This document shows, piece by piece, positions 16,147 to 28,136 of a DNA stretch of 32,376 nt. This stretch comes from Anaerolineae bacterium (lineage in GTDB: Bacteria > Chloroflexota > Anaerolineae > Aggregatilineales > UBA3940): positions 1 to 32,376 of the forward strand of contig JAFGNO010000131.1 in assembly GCA_016926985.1 (NCBI GenBank), read 5' to 3'. The position numbers and the translations under genes are program-made. The notes below the pieces were generated by a model. That model did no database searches, was not told the DNA's origin, and worked only from the letters and a program-made list of their open reading frames with translations. The first letter of the stretch is position 1, and every line of letters starts with the position of its first letter.

Positions 16147-18573
16147 CTACTCTGTCTCCTCATCGACCCGTTCATCGTCCCACTTACCAAACCTGGCAGT
16201 AATGAAGGAGCGATTCCGGCAAATGAAGACCCCTATTCCGCCAACAACCAGACCAATCGCCGCGCCTTTTATAATATTCAGAATAGTTCTGTTGCGGTCT
16301 TCATGCATAAGGGTCTCGACCTCTGCCTGAAGCTCACTGATCAGAAGCTCTTCTTCTGTTCCCAGCAGAATAGACTCTTCGGTATCCGTTCGGGAGAATC
16401 CATCATCCACATTGCTGGGAACCAGTTCAATATCCTGATGGCAATCCAGGCAACTGGTCACATTGACCCGGAAGTCGTGTCCGGTGGGTTTCTGCCCATC
16501 CGGGCGCTGTGTATAAGAGTCGGGATTCACATAGCCATGGCAGTCGCGGCAGACCAGGCCCGCCTCCACATGCGACTGGTGAGCAAAATCATCAAGCTGG
16601 TGGCTGTGGCAATTCAGGCACTGCGTGACCTGGTCTTCGAAGCGCAGGCCATTTGTATGGGCATAGTGGCAGCTTGTACAGGTCATACCTGCAACCTCAT
16701 GCAAACTGGCGCGGAACTCGGCTTCTGACACTGTGTGACAGTCTGCACAGGCGGTGATCGCATCATTCAGTCCGGCAGCCACAGCAGGATGGCCCTCAGG
16801 GACCTGTCCATGGCAGGCTTCACAGGCAACGCCTTCGGCATGGTAGCTTTCCAGCGCAGGGCTGTAACCAGTGGTATGGCAGTCCAGACAGTCAGGATCG
16901 TAATTGCGCTCTCCCCAGGATTCCTGGAACCCATTATTAGAATAGGCATGGGCATGAGGCGTTTCGACCCAGTCGTTGACTATAGCACTGTGGCACTCAA
17001 CACAGGTAGATGGAATCTGATCAATTGGATTGGAGGGCGCAGCAGATGGAGGCTCACCGGTCGGTTCTTCAGTCAGTTCTGGCTCCGGCTCCGCTGGAAC
17101 AGGCGGGAAGGTCGACAATACCTGGACCTCTTCAGAAGAGTAGCCAAGCGCGATAAAATCGAGCCGCCCGTTCTCAGTGTGGCAATCCATGCAGCCAAGG
17201 GCTTCCTCGGCAGGGGCCACCTGGTGGGTAATCGGCCAGTACATAACGCTTTCGATCTGCTCATACGAACCGCTGTATTCGACATCGCGCTGGGCCAGCC
17301 CTTCCTGCAAAGCCAGGTCCATATCCCATACTTTCCAGAAAGCTGTTGTATCATCCGCGTTGTAGGGAAACAGGTGAGGGATGCCAATGACGTTGTTCAC
17401 CGGGTCGTAGGGTTGGATACCGGTGAACACCTTGAAGGGCCATATCTTGCCATCTTCCCGGCTCCCAAGAATGGCATTTACTGTGAAATTGGTATCAGGG
17501 TCAACGCCCTCCTCAAACAGCGCATAGTCATATACGCCATTTGACCAGAAATACTCGGGCTGCACATCCATTTCCCAGGTGAATGACCCCTTGCGCGAGT
17601 CATAAACATGGACCTCAAAACCGTTGACCTCCTCGCTGACAATCCAGGGATATCCCCCTTCAGGATTGGGCTGTCCTGCTTGTGACCAGTCCCAGGTCAT
17701 CATTGACGGCGCACCGCGAGCAAACTCCGGAATATGGCAGGTCTGGCAGGCGATAAACCCTGCATGGGTATTCAAAGCAGCAACATCTGCATGTGGCTCT
17801 GCTGTGTGGCAGTTCTCACAGGTAGCCCCTTCGCCCGTATAAGCATCTGCCACATAGCGCCCACCGGAGATATTGTGGTTTTCGGTGATGTGGCAATCGG
17901 TGCAGGAGAAATCAAGTCCATCGGAACTCATGTGAACATCTTCCTCCCAGGCAGGATCAAGCAGAGACGTGTCCAGGTCGCCGTGTTTCACACCATCTCC
18001 CCCGCCGCCTGTGAAGTGACAGGAACCACAGGTCTGGCGGCTGGTTGCCCCGACATTTTGCGCCACATAAGCCAGGTCTACCGGCGGCCATTCCACGCCG
18101 CTCAGGATTATTGGCTCTCCCAGCACCGGGTTACCGGCTGCTGTGGGGAACTTGGCATAAGTGCCAGTTGTATCATGGCAGACCAGGCAGTCTATCAACT
18201 CCGGGTTCTCGAAATCGAACGTGTCATCACGCCAGCCATAGCCAATATGGCAGCTCGTGCAACGCGGTTCATTTGAGTCTATTGCAATGCAGTAGTTGTT
18301 GATGACATACCGTTTACCCACGGTCTCGCCAATCACCTCATTCTCATATTCCCAGGTCCAGTGGACAGTGCTCATAATATCGCTGGCGACATTGGCATGG
18401 CAGGTCAGACAGGCCGCAGTCACCTCAGGGCCAGATTCAAATGGCCCTTCTAACAACGTAAAAGTTGAGTGATCCATCCCCTGCTGGGCAACAGCCTCAT
18501 CTTGCGTAAGCAAAATCAGGCCCAGCGCAGCGCTCAGTGAAATCACTATTGCGACAACATGCGTACGTTTCAT
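16147..18573 (-). CDS. multiheme c-type cytochrome (16 CXXCH): octaheme tetrathionate-reductase-like N-half fused to a second 8-CXXCH half with C-terminal TM anchor
   Basis: Signal peptide, 16 counted CXXCH motifs, OTR-like GYGWRDDTFDF...CLVCHDTTGTYAKFP, Pro/Glu-rich linker, C-terminal AAIGLVVGGIGVFICRNR. Confidence 0.88.
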   Translation of the reverse strand: MKRTHVVAIVISLSAALGLILLTQDEAVAQQGMDHSTFTLLEGPFESGPEVTAACLTCHANVASDIMSTVHWTWEYENEVIGETVGKRYVINNYCIAIDSNEPRCTSCHIGYGWRDDTFDFENPELIDCLVCHDTTGTYAKFPTAAGNPVLGEPIILSGVEWPPVDLAYVAQNVGATSRQTCGSCHFTGGGGDGVKHGDLDTSLLDPAWEEDVHMSSDGLDFSCTDCHITENHNISGGRYVADAYTGEGATCENCHTAEPHADVAALNTHAGFIACQTCHIPEFARGAPSMMTWDWSQAGQPNPEGGYPWIVSEEVNGFEVHVYDSRKGSFTWEMDVQPEYFWSNGVYDYALFEEGVDPDTNFTVNAILGSREDGKIWPFKVFTGIQPYDPVNNVIGIPHLFPYNADDTTAFWKVWDMDLALQEGLAQRDVEYSGSYEQIESVMYWPITHQVAPAEEALGCMDCHTENGRLDFIALGYSSEEVQVLSTFPPVPAEPEPELTEEPTGEPPSAAPSNPIDQIPSTCVECHSAIVNDWVETPHAHAYSNNGFQESWGERNYDPDCLDCHTTGYSPALESYHAEGVACEACHGQVPEGHPAVAAGLNDAITACADCHTVSEAEFRASLHEVAGMTCTSCHYAHTNGLRFEDQVTQCLNCHSHQLDDFAHQSHVEAGLVCRDCHGYVNPDSYTQRPDGQKPTGHDFRVNVTSCLDCHQDIELVPSNVDDGFSRTDTEESILLGTEEELLISELQAEVETLMHEDRNRTILNIIKGAAIGLVVGGIGVFICRNRSFITARFGKWDDERVDEETE

Positions 18574-18750
18574 AATGGTTTATCCTGCGCAAAGTATATT
18601 GATTTAACTCGACCGTGATACAAGTATCTGTAAGGCTCAACAAATCAGCCAGTGCCAGGCACGGTTACCTGTTAACAATGATATGATCTTCTCTCTGGCC
18701 ATCGCAGTGTCATACATCACGCCCCCTCAGCCAATCAGCGCAATAACAGG

Positions 18751-18764
18751 ATGACATTTGTCAT
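18751..18764. promoter_or_regulatory. perfect palindrome in the divergent cytochrome/rpoB intergenic region, possible operator
   Basis: ATGACA-TT-TGTCAT. Confidence 0.3.
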
Positions 18765-18876
18765 ATTGTATACAGATTTTCCATAACAGGAAGTTGTCCG
18801 GGCAAGAGCATGAGCAGAAAAGGGTAATAAATAAAGGGGGAAAGGGGGAAAAATATTTGGAGTTGGCATGATTTTA

Positions 18877-18885
18877 TGGTATGAT
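18877..18885 (+). promoter_or_regulatory. extended -10 promoter candidate for rpoB
   Basis: TGGTATGAT (TGn-TATGAT), about 140 nt upstream of the rpoB ATG. Confidence 0.4.
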
Positions 18886-18920
18886 ATCAGGTCTGATGAA
18901 CCGAGAGGTCGTGAGATGAC

Positions 18921-18997
18921 AGGCAACCCAACTCAGGCAAAAGCCGGGAAGGCGGGTGCCTTATTTTGTGTTGTCTGGCAGATTGTGCCATAACAAC
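18921..18997 (+). promoter_or_regulatory. structured 5' leader of rpoB (two hairpins)
   Basis: AGGCA(A)CCC (18921..18929) can pair with GGGTGCCT (18954..18961), followed by TATTTTG; then GTTGT-C-TGGCA-GATTG-TGCCA-TA-ACAAC (18970..18997). Confidence 0.45.
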
Positions 18998-19020
18998 GTT
19001 CGCGTTTGAGGAGATGTTGA

Positions 19021-22950
<3,930 letters not shown>

Positions 22951-22968
22951 TAATCTGACCGGCGATTA

Positions 22969-23008
22969 CAGGGCACCGCAGCACAGTTTCTGCGGTGCCC
23001 TGTTTGTT
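22969..23008 (+). terminator. intrinsic terminator after rpoB
   Basis: CAGGGCACCGCAG-CACAGTTT-CTGCGGTGCCCTG followed by TTTGTT; perfect 13-bp stem. Confidence 0.85.
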
Positions 23009-23077
23009 GATTGCCCTGAATCCTCGCTTTATTTATACTGCCATAGAATATTATGATGGAAGCTGAGAGGAAATGAC

Positions 23078-23668
23078 ATGCAAAGACGCACGTTTCGAGG
23101 CCCCATTACCGCCAGAGGACTGGCCCAGGCATTGATAACCCGGTTTAATACCGGGCATCTTGAGGCGCTTGCAAATGGGGCAGAGGACCACGTTGTAGTC
23201 CAGATTGTCGCCCGTGATCGCAGATGGAGACAATCCGGGAGAGCAGCACTCACGATCAGCATAATCCAGCAGAACGAGGCTGTCGAAGTCTCCCTGGGAG
23301 AGCACCAGTGGCTTGGCCCGGCTGCGGACCTTCTCCAGACCGGACTGCGCGGCTGGTTTCGTCCTATGACCCTGCTTGGGGAACTGACGGATATCGCTGA
23401 CGATCTGCATACACTGCAGCTTCCTGAACAGGTATGGGAAGCGGTTGAGCATTATGCGGAAAGTGTCAACGCAAAGCTGGGACTTGCAGAGGAAGACCGG
23501 CTGGTTGCCTGCCCTTACTGCGGTGTGGGCAACCCGGTCGGTGAAGGGCAGTGTTCAGCCTGCGGGGCAGGGTTATCGGAGGTTCAGCCAATAGCCTGCC
23601 CGTCATGCGGTAAGATTTCACCGCGATCTGCCCGTTATTGCAGCCGCTGCGGGACTGTACTGAACTGA
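23078..23668 (+). CDS. zinc-ribbon protein of unknown function
   Basis: C-terminal CPYC...CSAC and CPSC...CSRC double zinc ribbon; GAGAGGAA SD before ATG. Confidence 0.7.
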   Translation: MQRRTFRGPITARGLAQALITRFNTGHLEALANGAEDHVVVQIVARDRRWRQSGRAALTISIIQQNEAVEVSLGEHQWLGPAADLLQTGLRGWFRPMTLLGELTDIADDLHTLQLPEQVWEAVEHYAESVNAKLGLAEEDRLVACPYCGVGNPVGEGQCSACGAGLSEVQPIACPSCGKISPRSARYCSRCGTVLN

Positions 23669-23685
23669 GGGACAGCCACCAGCGC

Positions 23686-24828
23686 TCAGTGCGACAGATT
23701 CAGCCGTTCAGTAACTGCCATAATGGCATCAGTCGCTGCCCCCTGAACCGCACCAACCGTCCTGCGGGCCAGGTATTTTGCCCTCGCCAGAATAAACAAC
23801 TCATCAGTCAGAGAGACAGATACTGAGTCGTCCGCTCCACCCAGATGCACTACGGCTGATGCCCAGGTCAACCCGGCGCCAAATCCGACCAAACCAAGTA
23901 TATCACCTGGTTTGCAGCGCCCCTCTTCGATAGCTTCACAAAGCGCAACCGGTATTGATGCAGCAGATGTGTTTCCATAGCGCTGGATATTCATATAGAA
24001 GCGGTCTTCAGGGACATGCATCAGGCGCGCAGCCGCCTCCACTATGCGATGGTTGGCCTGATGGGGAATGAAGAGGTCGATCTCCTGTGCTGACATCCCT
24101 GCCTCAGCCAGAACACGGTTCAGCGAGCGCCCCAAAGTCCGGGCTGCAAATTTGAATATCTCCGGGCCATTCATCCTGAGGTAGTGTTCGCCTTTTTCAA
24201 TCGTCTCGTGCGTGATGGGCCTGGCCACACCGATACCCGGCACTATCAGGTGCTCAGCCCCAGAGCCATCCGAGCCAAGCTCAAATGACAGCACACCGGT
24301 GGGTGTTGTAGAACGCTGCATGATCACCGCTCCAGCCGCATCCCCAAACAAAACACAGGTTGTGCGATCCGACCAGTCAACATTGCGGCTAATGGTTTCC
24401 GCGCCTACAACCAAAATGGTTTCGTATGCGCCACTCTGAATAAACTGCTGGGCAACAACTAATCCGTATACCCAACCGGTGCAGCCTGCTACCAGCGTGA
24501 AAGCGCCGCAGCGGGCACCCAGCATATCCTGGACCAAGCTGGATACCGGCGGAACAACGTGGTCGGGTGTCGAGGTGGCAATAATAATCAGGTCAAGATC
24601 AGACTCCGAGATACCAGCAACCCGCATAGCTTCCCTTGCTGCGCCAACAGACATGGTCGCAGTTGTTTCCCCTGGCCCGGCAATCCGGCGTTCAACAATG
24701 CCGGTCCGAGTCCGGATCCACTCGTCGCTGGTTTCCACCATCTGCTCAAGCTCAAAATTGTCCACAACCCGCCGGGGAACACATTTCCCCCAGCCCGTTA
24801 TCCGACCGTAATATTGTGGTGACATCAC
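23686..24828 (-). CDS. fabH: beta-ketoacyl-ACP synthase III family protein
   Basis: TSDEWIRTRTGIVERRI, AGCTGWVYGL, GDAAGAV, FIPHQANHRI, YGNTSAASIP. Confidence 0.92.
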   Translation of the reverse strand: MMSPQYYGRITGWGKCVPRRVVDNFELEQMVETSDEWIRTRTGIVERRIAGPGETTATMSVGAAREAMRVAGISESDLDLIIIATSTPDHVVPPVSSLVQDMLGARCGAFTLVAGCTGWVYGLVVAQQFIQSGAYETILVVGAETISRNVDWSDRTTCVLFGDAAGAVIMQRSTTPTGVLSFELGSDGSGAEHLIVPGIGVARPITHETIEKGEHYLRMNGPEIFKFAARTLGRSLNRVLAEAGMSAQEIDLFIPHQANHRIVEAAARLMHVPEDRFYMNIQRYGNTSAASIPVALCEAIEEGRCKPGDILGLVGFGAGLTWASAVVHLGGADDSVSVSLTDELFILARAKYLARRTVGAVQGAATDAIMAVTERLNLSH

Positions 24829-24886
24829 TCCCCCTCACCAGGCAGCAAACAACAACCCGGGCACGATAGACACAGGTATTATGTTA

Positions 24887-25318
24887 CTAAGCTGAGGCTA
24901 AACGGCGTTTCCTACCAGCAAGAAATGTAAACAGCAGGATCAGGGAACCGGTGAACCGGAAGATCACCAGCACCAGGGCCGCTAATGACAGGGCCCATCC
25001 CACTAACTGAGGCAGCTTTGTGGAGCGGTATCCGAGGGAAGGCCAGGGTCTCCGGCGCCATGCCGGACGCTCCTGTATTTGTGCCAGCCGGGTGCGAAGA
25101 TCCTCAACAAATTCCTCTGATGGCTCGGTTGGAACTAAGGTATAGTACAGTCGGCGTGTCAACCCCATCAGCGACTCAAGCTCAGGGTGAGTCTGCCCGT
25201 ACTTATCTATCAGATCTGCATCTGCCGGTTCTCCGCCCATGATAACCGCCGCAGCATGCTGATCCAGGATTGTGGCCAGTTCTTCTTTATGTTCGCGCCT
25301 CTTCAATTTTCTGAACAT
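24887..25318 (-). CDS. single-TM protein downstream of an ECF sigma factor, possible anti-sigma factor
   Basis: Soluble N-terminus plus C-terminal TM (LVGWALSLAALVLVIFRF); adjacent and co-directional with the sigma gene. Start placed at MFRKLKRREH. Confidence 0.55.
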   Translation of the reverse strand: MFRKLKRREHKEELATILDQHAAAVIMGGEPADADLIDKYGQTHPELESLMGLTRRLYYTLVPTEPSEEFVEDLRTRLAQIQERPAWRRRPWPSLGYRSTKLPQLVGWALSLAALVLVIFRFTGSLILLFTFLAGRKRRLASA

Positions 25319-25422
25319 ACCCCACTCAAGTTTTATTGGCGATGCCAATTCTTAACCATAAAAACCCCCTGACAGTCAGAGAGTTACTCAATTGTGCCTT
25401 GGAATTTCATGGATCTTCAGGG

Positions 25423-26043
25423 TCAACTGCGGTCGAAACCCAGATGTTTGAGAACATCCGACCGGCGTTTCTGCCCTTTTTGTATGCGGTTCAACTCGGC
25501 TCGCAGAGCAATCAGGGTGCGATGGTAGAGGGATTTGATCGCCCCTTCGCTGCGTCCCATAATCTCACCAATTTCAGCATTGGACATCCGCTCAATATAC
25601 TTCAAAATGAGCATTTGCTGGCGGTCTTCGGGCAGGTTTCGGATGGCTTGAAGTAATTCCTCATGCTCTTCACGCTGTTGAGTGACAAATTCTGGGGCCT
25701 CGCTGCTTTTGGCGGTAATGACCAGATCTTCAATTGGCACAATCTGCCGACGTTTTCGGTCTCTGTGGTAGTTTACAACCAGGTTGTGAGCAATCCGATA
25801 AAGCCAGGCTGAAAAGGGAACGCCACGATCCTCATAACCTGATATATGCCGCATGGCACGCTGAAAAACCCGGGATGTCAAGTCTTCTGCATCGTATTTG
25901 TTACCTGTCCGGTAGTAGATGTAGTTATATATGCGGTCTATATAGCGCTCATAGATCACGCCAAACGCACGCTGGTCGGTTTTAGCGAGCCGAACCAATT
26001 CAGCATCATCAAGATGGTCAAGAGAATGAGACACGTCGGTCAA
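25423..26043 (-). CDS. ECF-type RNA polymerase sigma factor
   Basis: Region 2 (YDAEDLTSRVFQRAMRHI...PFSAWLYRIAHNLVVNYHRDRKR) and region 4 HTH (MSNAEIGEIMGRSEGAIKSLYHRTLIALR). Confidence 0.92.
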   Translation of the reverse strand: MTDVSHSLDHLDDAELVRLAKTDQRAFGVIYERYIDRIYNYIYYRTGNKYDAEDLTSRVFQRAMRHISGYEDRGVPFSAWLYRIAHNLVVNYHRDRKRRQIVPIEDLVITAKSSEAPEFVTQQREEHEELLQAIRNLPEDRQQMLILKYIERMSNAEIGEIMGRSEGAIKSLYHRTLIALRAELNRIQKGQKRRSDVLKHLGFDRS

Positions 26044-26148
26044 TCGAGAGTCCTGATTTGAAAGCTAAGGGCTTACCATGTTGGAGTATACCAGTGCCCT
26101 GTACTGCGGGCAATGAAGTACCATGCCCGTATTCGCAGGTTCAAAACG

Positions 26149-26177
26149 TGGACGGCAGCCCTGAATTCGCGTATAAT
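26149..26177 (+). promoter_or_regulatory. ssrA promoter
   Basis: TGGACG (4/6 to -35), 17-bp spacer, TATAAT at 26172..26177, 11 nt before the tmRNA 5' end. Confidence 0.6.
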
Positions 26178-26188
26178 ATAGATAGTTC

Positions 26189-26573
26189 GGGGCCGTAATG
26201 GTTTCGACAGGGAGGGGTGTGAACTCACTGCGAGCCGGGGAAGCATCGCCCCGTTAACAAGATGCAACACAAATAACTGCCAACGAGCAGACACCCGCTC
26301 TCGCAATGGCTGCATAACAGCCATTAGAGAGCCGGTTCCCTGAGGGGAACCACGTCCGCCTGACTTTGCCCGGACCGGGTCAGATTGCGGGCGTCATGAA
26401 GGCCCGGGTGCAGTTCTGTATGACGCTGGCCAGAGCCTAAGACCAAACAGCGCCTAGCCTGAACCGAGCCTGTCGGACGGCGTTGGGGACGGCGAAGATC
26501 CAATAGCCCGACTACGCTCGTAGACGTGGGGAATCTATCTTTCTGGACGGGAGTTCGACTCTCCCCGGCTCCA
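26189..26573 (+). ncRNA. ssrA: transfer-messenger RNA
   Basis: 5' GGGGCCGTAATGGTTTCGACAGG and 3' GGACGGGAGTTCGACTCTCCCCGGCTCCA form the tRNA-like acceptor/T-arm; internal tag ORF 26279..26317 encodes ANEQTPALAMAA*. Confidence 0.95.
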
Positions 26574-26579
26574 TGCCTT

Positions 26580-26612
26580 GGCAAAAACTGCTCATTTCGA
26601 GCAGTTTTTGCC
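26580..26612. terminator. bidirectional terminator between ssrA and the convergent methyltransferase operon
   Basis: GGCAAAAACTGCTC-ATTTC-GAGCAGTTTTTGCC, perfect 14-bp stem with A/T tracts. Confidence 0.8.
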
Positions 26613-26615
26613 TTA

Positions 26616-27512
26616 TTACGAACCTGTTCGGCGGCGGGTTCGCCGTTCCCGGCGGCGGCCATCGTGTTCTTCGCCGCTGCGGTTTGCAGCCAGCCAACTG
26701 GCACAGTTCTCGTCACGCCCCATCATCACATCTGCTGCAAGGATGGTCATTCTGATATCCTCTTCAAGCGGGTTGGCAATCGCGCAGGGCATCCCTAATG
26801 CAATTGCCATCGCCAGAAAGGTGGCGTTCAGCCGGATGCGCCCGGGCAGGCCAAATGACACATTGCTGGCCCCGCAAACAGTGTTCACGCCCAGTTCATC
26901 CCGGCAGCGACCGACCAGTTTAAAAACCGCTCTACCGGCCATAGGGACGGCACCAACAGGCATAACGAGCGGATCGACCAGCACATTTTCGCGGGAAATA
27001 CCGTGATCTTCAGCCCGTCGCACGATTTTCCTGGCGATCTCAAACCGCATATCAGGGTCCTCTGAAATGCCGGTTTCGTCGTTGCAGATTGCGATGACAG
27101 CAGCGCCGTATTTTTTTATCAGCGGCAAAACTGCCTCCAGCCGTTCTTCTTCCCCCGTAACCGAGTTGACAAGCGCTTTCCCTTCATAGGCCTCCAGACC
27201 AGACTGCAAAGCAGCGATGATTGAGGAGTCGATTGAAAGTGGGACATCAGTCACCGCCTGCACCCGCCTGACAGCTTCAGCAAGAATGGCAGGCTCATCG
27301 GCAAGAGGAATGCCTGCGTTGACATCCAGCATCTGCGCCCCGGCGCTGACCTGAGCTGCCGCATCCGACTCCACCCGGCTGTAGTCTCCCGCCGCCATCT
27401 CAGCGGCCAGCATCTTCCGCCCGGTTGGGTTAATCCGTTCCCCAATGATGACAAAAGGATGGTCTGGGCCAATCACAACAATTTTAGTCTTCGAGCTCAA
27501 AGTTGTCTTCAT
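26616..27512 (-). CDS. pterin-binding methyltransferase (methyl-THF:corrinoid methyltransferase-like, AcsE/MetH pterin domain family)
   Basis: FVIIGERINPTGRK, GAQMLDVNAG, PLSIDSS, ICNDETGI, DPLVMPVG, CGASNVSFGLPGR. Confidence 0.88.
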   Translation of the reverse strand: MKTTLSSKTKIVVIGPDHPFVIIGERINPTGRKMLAAEMAAGDYSRVESDAAAQVSAGAQMLDVNAGIPLADEPAILAEAVRRVQAVTDVPLSIDSSIIAALQSGLEAYEGKALVNSVTGEEERLEAVLPLIKKYGAAVIAICNDETGISEDPDMRFEIARKIVRRAEDHGISRENVLVDPLVMPVGAVPMAGRAVFKLVGRCRDELGVNTVCGASNVSFGLPGRIRLNATFLAMAIALGMPCAIANPLEEDIRMTILAADVMMGRDENCASWLAANRSGEEHDGRRRERRTRRRTGS

Positions 27513-27515
27513 AAC

Positions 27516-28124
27516 CTAGTCTCCAATGCGGCTCTTATCGCTGCATTTCATCAAATTGACAAGTCGCGTCTCTAGTGTGCCGTATCCGGTATCCCACACC
27601 TCAAAATCAAGCTCCAACTGCGCTGCCGCCCTGGATGCTTTTGCCAACAGGCTGGGATCATCAGTCTGCTTCAGGTAAACGACCCGTCTGTAATTTGCAA
27701 AGTAAGTATCCCTGAGCTCCGGGGCCCGGTCCAATCCGAGTCCTTCAATAACAAGGTGATCGAATGAGCGAACCAGGAAGTCTGTGAGAAAAAACGTGCC
27801 CGGCTCATCGACCATGGCCGCCTCAAACGCGTCTTTGCCAAGATACTGCTCATAACAGTGCGGGCCGCTGATCCGCTCAACAGACAGGGAATCCAACATA
27901 TCATCCAGGGCGCCGGCTGTACCGCAGTCGCCATAAATAACAATCGTATGCTCATACCGATCGGCGGTATCCACAATACGCTTCCTGACAGCCTCCGGTA
28001 TGCGGGAGGGATCGTTATGCAAAAGCGCGGGGACTGCCAGCACTTCTGCATCCCAGCCATATCGATTCCGTATGGCGATCACCTCGCGGGCAAGTGCCCC
28101 ACAGGTAAGCAGCAGAACTGTCAC
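27516..28124 (-). CDS. DUF1638-like protein
   Basis: CGALAREV..., LHNDPSRIPEAV, IVIYGDCGTAGALDDML; located in a methyltransferase cluster as is usual for this family. Confidence 0.72.
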   Translation of the reverse strand: MTVLLLTCGALAREVIAIRNRYGWDAEVLAVPALLHNDPSRIPEAVRKRIVDTADRYEHTIVIYGDCGTAGALDDMLDSLSVERISGPHCYEQYLGKDAFEAAMVDEPGTFFLTDFLVRSFDHLVIEGLGLDRAPELRDTYFANYRRVVYLKQTDDPSLLAKASRAAAQLELDFEVWDTGYGTLETRLVNLMKCSDKSRIGD

Positions 28125-28136
28125 CGAACTGGCATC

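Noticed and set aside
16735-17544. 269-aa plus-strand ORF
   Set aside because: Antisense of the multiheme cytochrome.
18822-18848. G-quadruplex from GGG...GGGGG-AAA-GGGGG
   Set aside because: Only three G-runs; a fourth is lacking.
18877-19020. Calling the rpoB leader a SAM riboswitch
   Set aside because: Only the GGCAACC/GGTGCC pairing and a GGTCGTGAG-like string match; the rest of the SAM-I/IV architecture is not evident and I cannot run a covariance model.
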